Source: a virus. From it: 28,682 nucleotides of DNA. Location of the stretch: positions 1 through 28,682 of the IMG/VR virus record IMGVR_UViG_3300017971_000178; one strand, 5' to 3'. Below are positions 22,641-28,682 of the stretch, piece by piece. Position 1 is the stretch's first letter, and each line of letters opens with the position of its first letter. The position numbers and the translations under genes were made by a program. The notes below the pieces were generated by a model that was given only the letters and a program-made list of their open reading frames with translations, was not told the DNA's origin and did not search any database.

Positions 22641-22677
22641 TGGACATGTACACCCTCTGCATGTTGTGCACGAGGCG

Positions 22678-22953
22678 CTACACCAAGTCAGGCAAATTGC
22701 TCATGCCAAATCGGTCGTTCGGATCATCCACATCAACTGTGTCAGCCTTCGTGGCCTCAGCACCAGGTTCACGAGGTCGCTCCAGTCCTGGAATGTTGAT
22801 CGTCAGTATGGAGTCCCGGTCCCTTATGACCTGGCCCCCTAGTGCCCTCTCCCTGGCTTCCTCGAGGGGTTCGTCGCTGTAAGCCATCACCAGGTGCCAG
22901 CGCGGCTCTGCGTTCCCCTCAGGGGCGTATCGCCGCAGGATGGCATCCGCCAA
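22678..22953 (-). CDS. Small hypothetical protein (91 aa, TTG start; possibly frameshifted 5' end)
   Basis: A 91-residue acidic protein (ADAILRRYAPEGN, WHLVMAYSDEPLEEARERALGG, ILTINIPGLERP) of unknown family. There is no in-frame ATG, and the only start near the 5' end is TTG at 22953. Upstream, a different frame reads ATG AGC GAC and so on for eight codons (MSDAEIEA) from 23021 and then meets TGA. Shifting back one base there would join it smoothly to the open frame (LKAELGAGGP, then the 91-aa protein). The gene may therefore be about 114 aa with a frameshift or sequence error. It follows the DUF5681-like gene in the same direction. Confidence 0.55.
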   Translation of the reverse strand: MADAILRRYAPEGNAEPRWHLVMAYSDEPLEEARERALGGQVIRDRDSILTINIPGLERPREPGAEATKADTVDVDDPNDRFGMSNLPDLV

Positions 22954-23046
22954 AGCCTTCCCGGTGGTCGGCCCCCCTGCGCCCAGTTCGGCTTTCAGGC
23001 CTCGATCTCGGCGTCGCTCATCGGCCTATTGGCCTCGTGACCTTGG

Positions 23047-23952
23047 TCATTCATTTATCACCGCCTTCGGTGCTGGCAGCAGCCCCATCTCCCTCGAGAG
23101 TGCCATCAACCTGTGGTCGTTCGTCACCCTGGCTGCCACGAGGACTGGGTGCTCCTTGCTCGCAGCAAGCTGGTCCATGAAGGAGCTGAACACTGCCGCT
23201 TCGCTGACCTTCGCGCTCTGTGCCAAAACCGAGGTCACCAGGTTCGCGTCTTCGGCTGAGATGCCACCGCGCAGCATTTCCTTGGCCACCTCAGCAGCCA
23301 TGTTCGCCGGGCTTTCGTCGGCCAGATCGGGACGGTTGATTTTGGTGGATGGTTTCGGTGGGGGAGTCGTGTACTTCAAATAGAGTTGCATGGCTCCGAG
23401 GTTCCCTTCCTCCGACATCGCTTTCAGTTTGTCCAGCACGGCTGTGACGCCTGTCGTGGCGTGGTGTAGCTGGGTCTGTGCCACGATCTTGGCGGCAGCC
23501 TGCATCTCCTGTTCGAAAGTCGGACCCTTGGCAGCTTCTTCTGAGAGCACTGTTTTGGTGGCGCTCTCCAAGGCTTCCTTCACTTCGTTGTCACTGGCTG
23601 CCACAGCAGGGCTTTTACGCGGCCTACCAGGTCCACCGGGGCTTCCTTTGAGTATTCGCCCTGTGGTGGGGTCTTTCTTGAGGTTGAATCCGTTATTTCT
23701 CCGTTTTTTAGCGTGTGTATTGCCCTTTTTGGGTTCGGGGTCACCGTTTTCTATCGGCAAGGTCACCAAATCACCAGGTTCCGTCCCGTTTTCTTCACCA
23801 AAAACGGTAGTGCCCTCACCGTTTTCATTCGTACATTCGCCAAAAAACGGGCTATCACTAGCCCCCGAGCCATCCCGTTTTTCCGAAAACTCGGCACCAT
23901 GTTTCTCGATCTCCTCCAACCCCGCACTCAAATCCGCCGCATCAACAAACAT
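23047..23952 (-). CDS. DUF5681-like protein with GRPR motif (301 aa)
   Basis: A 301-residue protein. Residues 1-85 are low complexity (acidic, then Lys/Arg/Asn-rich). GSPGGPGRPRKS near residue 105 is a basic glycine/arginine motif like that of DUF5681 phage-associated proteins. A helical part follows, with NLGAMQLYLKYTTPPPKPS and then GGISAEDANLVTSVLAQSAK, which fits the family's later segment (a 'PPRKxxP' turn and a helix before 'aeLa.Lv'). The function is unknown. Such proteins are often near packaging or mobile-element genes and may bind DNA. ATG 23952 has GAGGTG five bases upstream. The N-terminal coding part is dense in inverted AAAACGG/CCGTTTT pairs, like the hairpin region next to it. 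Confidence 0.72.
   Translation of the reverse strand: MFVDAADLSAGLEEIEKHGAEFSEKRDGSGASDSPFFGECTNENGEGTTVFGEENGTEPGDLVTLPIENGDPEPKKGNTHAKKRRNNGFNLKKDPTTGRILKGSPGGPGRPRKSPAVAASDNEVKEALESATKTVLSEEAAKGPTFEQEMQAAAKIVAQTQLHHATTGVTAVLDKLKAMSEEGNLGAMQLYLKYTTPPPKPSTKINRPDLADESPANMAAEVAKEMLRGGISAEDANLVTSVLAQSAKVSEAAVFSSFMDQLAASKEHPVLVAARVTNDHRLMALSREMGLLPAPKAVINE
23786..23882. repeat. AAAACGG / CCGTTTT inverted pairs inside DUF5681-like gene
   Basis: CCGTTTT (23786-23792) pairs with AAAACGG (23801-23807). CCGTTTT at 23819-23825 and AAAAACGGG at 23843-23851 also pair, and the latter pairs again with CCCGTTTTT at 23874-23882. GGGCT/AGCCC (23849-23864) is nested inside. They cover the codons of the low-complexity N-terminal region. 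Confidence 0.7.
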
Positions 23953-24465
23953 CCCGTCACCTCACACACCTATATAGATACCCCGAATTCTAGCCCCCGC
24001 ATCAAAAGCTCACAACTGCGCGAGCCTGTGCGGGGTCAGTGCCCGTGCCAGCGCCCAGTGCCGATGCTGAGCAAGAGCCGTTTCCGGCCGTTGCTCAGCA
24101 CTACCCACCACACCACCAGGGGGATAGGTCAATCGGGGCGATCCGTGATCATGATCGGGATGGCACCGATTGGCCATTTGGCGCATTTGGCTTCGGGCAG
24201 GCAAACTCTGTGCGGCGGCACAGAGTTCTCAGGACGCCCAGCGCCAGCGACAGGCGGGCAAACTTTATGCGGCTGCATAAAGTTCTCAGGACGCCCACCT
24301 CCAGCGGATGCTCACAACCGGCCGTTTCCGGCCGATGGTGGACACTAGCTATGAGGTCAATAAGAGAAGAGGCTCGCACCGTGATCCAGGAACCTGGTGG
24401 CCACGCCGACGTGGTGAACTCGTTTCAACTGCAACGAGTTCCAGACCTGCGCTGCCAGTTATCAG
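23953..24465. other. Hairpin cluster I, upstream part (non-coding)
   Basis: About 510 bases without a gene. Hairpins: GCTGAGCAA/TTGCTCAGC (24066-24099); nested CAATCGG/CCGATTG around GATCATGATC (24130-24172); AACTCTGTGC/GCACAGAGTT (24204-24227) and AACTTTATGC/GCATAAAGTT (24261-24284), which share flanks; CGGCCG-TTTC-CGGCCG (24319-24334); and GAACTCGTT/AACGAGTTC (24416-24441). Open frames here are by-products of the repeats. Confidence 0.8.
24204..24297. repeat. Pair of related hairpins with compensating stem changes
   Basis: Two units 57 bases apart. Both read GGCA-AACT…AGTT-CTCAGGACGCCC outside and differ inside: CTGTGC-GGCG-GCACAG in one and TTATGC-GGCT-GCATAA in the other. Three stem positions changed together with their partners, so pairing is kept. 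This is direct evidence for selection or copying of the structure rather than of one fixed sequence. Confidence 0.85.
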
Positions 24466-24885
24466 AAACCTCGTATTGCGGAATTTCCGCAGTCCGAGGT
24501 TTTCTCGGGGCTTGGTGACTGGCGACTGCGGAATTTCCGCAGTCCCCGCTTTCTCGGCCGCGCCGCCCCCGATCTACTGCCAGGACTTGGTGACTGGGGA
24601 CTGCGTTTTAACCGCAGTCCCCACTTTCTCGGGCTTCAGAAACTGCGTCGTGCGATTAAATCGCAAACCGCACTTTGTCAGGTGCCGGAAACTGCGTCGT
24701 GCGGAAATTCCGCAGTTCGCACTTTGTCGGGCTTCAGAAACTGCGAACTGCGGTTAAACCGCAAACCGCACTTTGTCAGGTGCCGGAAACTGCGAACTGT
24801 CCACCGTTGACAGACCGCACTTTTGTCGGACTTCAGAAACCTCGTATTGCGTTTTAAACGCAGTTCGACCGACACACTTCCGACC
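24466..24885. repeat. Array of eight nested palindromes, 49-50 bp period
   Basis: Units start at 24466, 24516, 24591 (after a 26-base insertion), 24640, 24689, 24738, 24787 and 24837. Each has an 8-base outer arm (AAACTGCG or AAACCTCG type, pairing with CGCACTTT or CGAGGTTT), a 3-base gap, a 15-base inner palindrome such as TGCGGAATTTCCGCA, TGCGATTAAATCGCA, TGCGGTTAAACCGCA or TGTCCACCGTTGACA, a 3-base gap and the outer arm again. Twelve-base linkers GTCAGGTGCCGG and GTCGGGCTTCAG alternate in the later units. The inner stems differ but stay self-complementary. It is not a CRISPR (no constant repeat with unique spacers, no cas genes). Confidence 0.9.
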
Positions 24886-24994
24886 GTCGGGTCCGGGACG
24901 CAGCTACCGCGAAGTGTGAGGGTCGCCCTGCCTCACCCCTCGTGGCCAAGGCGAACCGTCAGGAGGGGTATGCAAAAACTCTCCCCCTGGGACA

Positions 24995-25279
24995 TCAGGA
25001 GAACGACATGAACCCTACGCTGGGGGTGGGGGGTACTTCACGGACGACGCCCATGTACCGCTTGCCGCCCCGCTCGAACTCGACAGCCGACCACCCCGCC
25101 GCGTGGAAAAAATCCTCGATCTTTTTTGCAACCGTGTAGTTCACCGAGTTGCGGATGTCCTCGGCCCCGCACGCCTCACACTTTCTATAGGTCGGGCCGG
25201 AAACGCCTGCTGCCTCGCAGATGTCCCCCTGTGTCAGTCCCGTACCGGCACGCAGCATCCGCAGTTGTGTCCCGTTCAT
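24995..25279 (-). CDS. XRE-type HTH regulator (94 aa)
   Basis: A 94-residue regulator with an N-terminal helix-turn-helix: QLRMLRAGTGLTQGDICEAAGVSGPTYRKCE at about residues 5-35, the usual pattern of XRE/Cro proteins. A helix (VAKKIEDFFHAAG) and a short beta C-terminus follow. The start ATG 25279 has GGAG upstream. It is divergent from the nuclease-helicase operon, with only 165 bases between, where a promoter and a GAAATATTTC palindrome lie. It is therefore the likely local repressor of that operon. Its 3' side borders the hairpin cluster. Confidence 0.82.
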   Translation of the reverse strand: MNGTQLRMLRAGTGLTQGDICEAAGVSGPTYRKCEACGAEDIRNSVNYTVAKKIEDFFHAAGWSAVEFERGGKRYMGVVREVPPTPSVGFMSFS

Positions 25280-25361
25280 ATCTATCCACTCCGTATTTTT
25301 TGACCCCAGCGGGTGACAGGGAGGGTATCAAAATTTCGACAAAGGAAAAAGTATTGGGGGG

Positions 25362-25371
25362 GAAATATTTC
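25362..25371. promoter_or_regulatory. GAAATATTTC palindrome (operator candidate)
   Basis: A perfect 10-base palindrome ten bases before the -35 element of the rightward promoter and within the divergent intergenic region of the XRE gene. It is a plausible binding site for that regulator. Confidence 0.4.
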
Positions 25372-25380
25372 TGGGAGCGG

Positions 25381-25409
25381 TTTACTGCTTAATCAATTCG
25401 TGGTCTAAT
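25381..25409 (+). promoter_or_regulatory. Sigma70-like promoter of the nuclease-helicase-methylase operon
   Basis: TTTACT, a 17-base spacer and TCTAAT, 35 bases before the nuclease start codon. It probably drives the whole rightward operon through the join to the terminator at 2350. Confidence 0.6.
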
Positions 25410-25444
25410 TTGCGAAAGTCAAAAAACGGGTTTGTCCAAAGGGC

Positions 25445-26194
25445 ATGGATAATCGGATGGCGGAGTACCCCTCGGACGAGGAGATTGCAGCGTTGATCGC
25501 CGAGGTCGAGCGTGGATACGCCGCGCTGGAAGCCGCGAAACAGCAGGTCAGGGTCAGTAGTCCCGAAGCCTTGGCTGGTTCGGGGTTTCAGGTGGTATTT
25601 GCCCGTGCCCCGTTGCCCCTGCCTCCTGTGCGGATTGTCGAAACCCTGGCACACGCAGTGAAGCGTCAGAGTCCGCATCGGGGTCCGTCCTACGGCATCG
25701 AAACGGAGTACCGGGGGATTACGTTCGCCAGTCGCGGCGAGGCGCGGTGGGCAGTTGTGTTCGATGAGTTGGGGGTTGAAGCCGTGTACCAGCCGTTCGA
25801 ATTGCGGGGTTACATCCCTGACTTTTCGTTGCCGGATCGCGTCGGCGGAGGGCAGGTACTGGTAGAGGTGAAAGGGGGCTTTTCCGCACTGGTGGAGTTC
25901 TCCGATGCCATGGAGAAAGCCGAGCGGGCGCTGCGGGATTCTGTCAGCAGTGAGCACGACTTTCTGTTCCTGCCGCAGGCTCCCTGGGACGCTGGCGGGG
26001 AGGCTCGTATCGGGTGGGTGAAGCCCTTCGGTGGTCCCCCCGTGGAGTGTGGGCTGGTGGCTTCCAGTGACCCACCCACAAGGTGGCAAGGGGGAGAGGT
26101 CGCGTACCTGCCCGTGCCGCTCGGGGGTGGGGTGTTGTCGTTCGATGAAATTCAGGCGTTGTGGGCGAAGGCCGAGAACGTCACGGCTTACTGA
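25445..26194 (+). CDS. PD-(D/E)XK-like nuclease domain protein (249 aa)
   Basis: A 249-residue protein. After an acidic helical start, residues about 90-160 carry the nuclease-like core: RGEARWAVVFDELGVEAVYQ (conserved Glu near 99), YIPDFSLP (Asp 126) and LVEVKGG (Glu 141, Lys 143). The order E, PD, ExK is the PD-(D/E)XK signature of a common phage endonuclease family. The C-terminal 80 residues are less conserved. It probably cuts or trims DNA, but the substrate is unknown. It is 13 bases before an SF1 helicase gene, so the two proteins may work as one nuclease-helicase unit in recombination or defence. ATG 25445 is favoured by promoter spacing; ATG 25457 is possible. Confidence 0.82.
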   Translation: MDNRMAEYPSDEEIAALIAEVERGYAALEAAKQQVRVSSPEALAGSGFQVVFARAPLPLPPVRIVETLAHAVKRQSPHRGPSYGIETEYRGITFASRGEARWAVVFDELGVEAVYQPFELRGYIPDFSLPDRVGGGQVLVEVKGGFSALVEFSDAMEKAERALRDSVSSEHDFLFLPQAPWDAGGEARIGWVKPFGGPPVECGLVASSDPPTRWQGGEVAYLPVPLGGGVLSFDEIQALWAKAENVTAY

Positions 26195-26207
26195 AGAGGG
26201 GGGTTAG

Positions 26208-27848
26208 ATGGGAACCATTCCGAAAGACCACGCGGACATCTACAGGCAGCTCCATGGTGCTGGCCAGAGAGTCATGGTGGAGAAGCCTGCTGGCGCAGGT
26301 AAAACCACGTTGCTTCGCCAGATAATGGCGTTGCTTCAGGCGAGTAGCACCAGAGCGGTGGATTCGTCATTGTTCTACGGGCCTGCGGTGAACCAGGTGT
26401 GCTTGGCGTTTAACCGTGAGGCAGCGGCGGAGCTACAAAGCTACCGCCTGCCGTCGGGGGCGGTGCTTCCGGCGTCCACGATGCACTCGCTGGGGCTTCA
26501 GGCCCTGCTGCGCCTCGGTCGGCAGATGAATACCAACGACTCGGCACATATCGCGGCCTTGCAGAAAGCCTGGAACGAGCGGCTGAAAGAGGCGGGGTCC
26601 ACCATCGTAATCCCGCAGGCAAGGGTCCGCGATGCCTATTACCTGGCACAGGCGGGGATGAAGGTCGGGATCGTACCGGCCGACAGTCAGTTCCTGGCGA
26701 ACACGGTGATTGAAGATTCGGCTGACGGGTGGGCTGAAGCCGCCCGTATTGCATCGCGCCGTCCTCCCGACGATGTAACCGTCGAAGATGCACGGGTGGT
26801 GATGAACCTCTACCTGGATGGGGATGTGAACCTGATTGGGTTTTCACACCAACTGTGGTTGCCCGTCGCGTTCGGGCTGAAGCCCGCGCAGCCCTACGAT
26901 CTGGTCGCTGTGGACGAGGCCCAGGATTTGTCCCCGCTGATGCACGCCTTTGTGGACAACCTGCTGTCCGACAACACGAGGCTGCTGGTGGTCGGGGATC
27001 GTAATCAATCCATCTACGGGTTCCTCGGCGCGATGCCGTACTCCATGGAGCAGTTCCAGAAACGCTTCTCCCTGCCGCTGATCCGCCACAACGTCACGTA
27101 CCGATGCTCGCAGGCGGTTGCAGAATACGCACGTTTGGTAGTGCCGGATTTCTACGCCCGCGAGGGTGCGCCAGAAGGCGAGGTGAACGATGTGGTTACC
27201 CCCGTCACCTTGCCGACAGGGTTCGAGCCTGGGGATATGGTGCTGTGCCGTAATAACGGCCCGCTTCTTGTGCTGGCCTTGCGGGCGCTGGGCGCGGGCG
27301 TCCCGGTCGGGTTTGGCAAGGACCGTGAGGGCAAGTCCGGCACTGAGAAAATCCGGGCGCTCGCCAAGCGGGGCTGCTACGGGGGAACTTCGCCGTCCGA
27401 GGTGCCCCTCAGCGACGCTGCGAGCCGGTTTTCGTACCTTGCGCGTGAGAACAGTTCGCCCCAGCTTGAGGACATGGCAAACGCTGTGCGGGAGTTGGCG
27501 GCGGGGGGGTTGAGGACCATGCAGGACTTGTTCGACCTGCTCGACGCCGTTGACGGGTCCGAAGCGAAAATCAACCTGTACACCATCCATGGCAGCAAGG
27601 GGCTTGAAGCCGACCGCGTTTGGATCGTCAACCCTGGGTTAATCCCCAGCCCACACGCTGCTGGGGTAGTCGAGAACATGCAGCAGGAGTTCAACTTGGC
27701 CTATGTGGCGATGACTCGTGCCAAGCACACCCTGAACTTCATCCGCCTTAATGGCACCTGGTTGGGGACTGGTAATGCAAAAGCCGCCGTGCCCACGCTC
27801 TGGCATCAGGCGTCCCGGTACGTCGGTGGTTTCGACGACGCCGCGTAG
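26208..27848 (+). CDS. Superfamily 1 (UvrD-like) DNA helicase (546 aa)
   Basis: A 546-residue SF1A helicase. Motif I PAGAGKTT (K32) binds ATP, AFNREAAAEL matches motif Ia, and VDEAQD (D236-E237) is Walker B. GDRNQSIYGFLGA is motif III-like, TYRCSQ motif IV, IHGSKGLEAD (about 460-469) motif V and AYVAMTRAKHT (about 500-510) motif VI. It is shorter than UvrD/Rep (about 700 aa), lacking large inserted subdomains, like many phage-encoded copies. It likely unwinds or translocates on single-stranded DNA in 3'-5' direction, as is typical for the family. Good ribosome site (GAGGGGGG) before ATG 26208. Linked with the nuclease gene in one operon under an XRE regulator. Confidence 0.93.
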   Translation: MGTIPKDHADIYRQLHGAGQRVMVEKPAGAGKTTLLRQIMALLQASSTRAVDSSLFYGPAVNQVCLAFNREAAAELQSYRLPSGAVLPASTMHSLGLQALLRLGRQMNTNDSAHIAALQKAWNERLKEAGSTIVIPQARVRDAYYLAQAGMKVGIVPADSQFLANTVIEDSADGWAEAARIASRRPPDDVTVEDARVVMNLYLDGDVNLIGFSHQLWLPVAFGLKPAQPYDLVAVDEAQDLSPLMHAFVDNLLSDNTRLLVVGDRNQSIYGFLGAMPYSMEQFQKRFSLPLIRHNVTYRCSQAVAEYARLVVPDFYAREGAPEGEVNDVVTPVTLPTGFEPGDMVLCRNNGPLLVLALRALGAGVPVGFGKDREGKSGTEKIRALAKRGCYGGTSPSEVPLSDAASRFSYLARENSSPQLEDMANAVRELAAGGLRTMQDLFDLLDAVDGSEAKINLYTIHGSKGLEADRVWIVNPGLIPSPHAAGVVENMQQEFNLAYVAMTRAKHTLNFIRLNGTWLGTGNAKAAVPTLWHQASRYVGGFDDAA

Positions 27849-27881
27849 TTTCCGTCAGGTAATACAAAAAGGAGAGGACGA

Positions 27882-28298
27882 ATGTCCCAACACGCAATTC
27901 TGATCGACCCGTGGCGGCAACGGTTATTGCCGCTGGAATACGCCGAGGGGGAATACTGGGGGGATGCGTTCATGGACGCGGTGCGTCGGCACATCCCCGA
28001 GCACCCAGGAAACTGGCAGTGGGACATCGACATGGCAGGGTATTTCGTAGTGCCCGCTGGCGGTGTTCAGTTTTCCGTAGCCGTGGACGGCGGTAGTGCG
28101 ATCCGCACCGACTGGAAGGCCACGCCAGAGTCGTTCCGGCACTCGCACTACCTCGAGGACTTGATTGGGCCTGGCATCATCCTGCCGCCCGATGCGGGCG
28201 ACGTGAACGTAGTGACCGGCGGGTTCGTAGAAGCGGACTTCGAGGGGCCACTGCCGCTGGACCTGATCCGCCCGCACATTAACTGGAGAGCAACATGA
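27882..28298 (+). CDS. Hypothetical protein (138 aa)
   Basis: A 138-residue acidic protein with many aromatic residues (LEYAEGEYWGDAFMDAVRRH, GNWQWDIDMAGYFVVPAGG). A likely beta-rich middle precedes a C-terminal tail PLDLIRPHINW. I do not recognise the family. It follows the helicase by 33 bases with an excellent ribosome site (AAAAAGGAGAGG) and overlaps the next gene by four bases (ATGA). Its acidic, compact character is compatible with an inhibitor or DNA-mimic role alongside the anti-restriction genes of this operon, but that is speculation. Confidence 0.75.
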   Translation: MSQHAILIDPWRQRLLPLEYAEGEYWGDAFMDAVRRHIPEHPGNWQWDIDMAGYFVVPAGGVQFSVAVDGGSAIRTDWKATPESFRHSHYLEDLIGPGIILPPDAGDVNVVTGGFVEADFEGPLPLDLIRPHINWRAT

Positions 28299-28585
28299 CC
28301 GAGCAAACCATTGAGAGTTACGTCTGCGAGGTGGTGCCCGACCCCACCGACCTGCGTCGTGCCACCTTGGCGCAGGCGATGTGGAAGGTGCTGGAAGAGC
28401 GGCGCAGGGCACTGGACTTTGACCAACCGTTTGACCGCCTGATTCTGGAGTGGGCACACGCAGATGCAGAACGCCACGAGGCGTATGAGGTGTATAGACG
28501 CGCCAACCATAAAGCCGAGGCGGCGTGGCGCAAATGGCTGGACACCCTGCCCAAGGGACCGCCGATGCGGAAGAAAGTGTCCTGA
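28295..28585 (+). CDS. Hypothetical helical protein (96 aa)
   Basis: A 96-residue, mostly helical protein: LAQAMWKVLEERRRALDF and then ILEWAHADAERHEAYEVYRRANHKAEAAWRKW form long charged helices that may make a coiled coil. The family is unknown. It begins with an ATGA overlap and ends with TGATG overlapping the 62-aa gene across the circular join, so it links the right end of the window to the left end in one operon. Confidence 0.75.
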   Translation: MTEQTIESYVCEVVPDPTDLRRATLAQAMWKVLEERRRALDFDQPFDRLILEWAHADAERHEAYEVYRRANHKAEAAWRKWLDTLPKGPPMRKKVS

Positions 28586-28682
28586 TGAATCGACAACTTC
28601 AACCAGGTGACCCCGTGCAATGGGTCACACCAACATCACATCTTGTAGGACGACTGGTCGCCCACACTCGAAGCGGCAAGCC
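28560..28682. repeat. Terminal direct repeat, right copy (circular overlap)
   Basis: Exact second copy of bases 1-123. Base 28560 corresponds to base 1, giving a unique length of 28,559 bp. The last 98 bases (from 28585) contain a partial second copy of the 62-aa gene that starts at 26. Confidence 0.95.

Larger units (their letters stand above)
22159..22677. other. Non-coding region after primase gene, candidate origin
   Basis: About 520 bases without a convincing gene. A perfect 9-bp GGCCTCGCC/GGCGAGGCC hairpin (22175-22199) follows the primase stop. Next come a long inverted repeat (22250-22274 / 22377-22401) around an AT-rich interior (CATATAATTCAAAAAAAA), small GC hairpins (GGCTGT/ACAGCC near 22450 and TGCCC/GGGCA near 22505) and TGCACACCTGG/CCAGGTGTGCA (22596-22640). 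Structure density and position suggest replication or transfer functions. Confidence 0.6.

Noticed and set aside
23713-24757. Open frames through the hairpin clusters (for example 23713-24348, 24039-24518, 24308-24757 on plus)
   Set aside because: They have no ribosome sites or recognisable protein features, and their composition is explained by palindromic repeats.
24466-24885. CRISPR array (regular 49-50 bp spacing)
   Set aside because: The palindromic part varies from unit to unit and the short linkers are the conserved part, the reverse of repeat and spacer. No cas gene is present.
24466-24885. Integron attC sites or REP/BIME elements
   Set aside because: There are no RYYYAAC/GTTRRRY core boxes, no gene cassettes and no integron integrase, and the units lack the GTAG foot of classic REP sequences.
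24466-25279. Type III toxin-antitoxin RNA repeats
   Set aside because: Such repeats precede a ToxN-like toxin gene. The adjacent gene is an XRE regulator on the other strand.

Overview
The window appears to be one complete circular mobile element. Its first 123 bases recur exactly as its last 123 bases (unique length 28,559 bp), and an operon reads through the join without interruption. It is GC-rich (roughly 60% by eye). It carries a P4-type tyrosine integrase next to a partial tRNA-Leu(CAA) 3' half with encoded CCA, which points to a gammaproteobacterial or similar proteobacterial host. It also has an AlpA-like regulator, a primase-polymerase/helicase and phage-type anti-restriction genes. 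I find no terminase, portal, major capsid, tail or lysis gene, and no conjugation genes. The best reading is therefore an integrative phage satellite or a capsid-less, reduced prophage-like element rather than a self-sufficient phage.

Layout in circular order: (1) A rightward operon from about 25.4 kb through the join to 2.4 kb encodes a PD-(D/E)XK-like nuclease, an SF1 (UvrD-like) helicase, small unknown proteins, a Lar-like zinc-ribbon protein, an N4/N6 DNA methyltransferase and a D12-class adenine methyltransferase, and ends in an intrinsic terminator. (2) A leftward block from 12.5 to 2.9 kb resembles a podophage internal-virion/ejection module. It has a 409-aa protein with a typical phage C-terminal motif, a 1944-aa large polyvalent-type protein (WW-DPLV repeats, glycine-rich segment, coiled coil, PLxRFG motif, LPD38-like C-terminus) and small basic proteins. 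(3) Rightward genes of unknown function lie at 12.7-14.2 kb. (4) A control region at 14.2-15.3 kb holds a leftward HTH repressor-like gene, 26-bp iterons, two identical spaced palindromes and 33-bp-spaced repeats. (5) ArdA, attP and integrase follow at 15.2-17.6 kb. (6) Zinc-finger, AlpA-like and primase-helicase genes occupy 18.0-22.2 kb, followed by a non-coding region with a 25-bp inverted repeat, a candidate origin. (7) A leftward DUF5681-like gene and a small companion lie at 22.7-23.95 kb. (8) About 1 kb of hairpin-rich non-coding DNA runs to 25.0 kb, followed by an XRE regulator.

How it may work together: the integrase and AlpA-like protein would control integration and excision at tRNA-Leu(CAA). 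The PrimPol-DUF927 protein would replicate the excised circle. ArdA, the Lar-like protein and two methyltransferases would protect incoming DNA. If the element is packaged by a helper phage, the large leftward proteins could be loaded into the helper capsid and injected with the DNA. The most unusual structure is the hairpin array at 24.47-24.87 kb: eight nested palindromes at a 49-50 bp spacing whose inner stems change while base pairing is kept. Related hairpins lie just upstream and also after the integrase gene.
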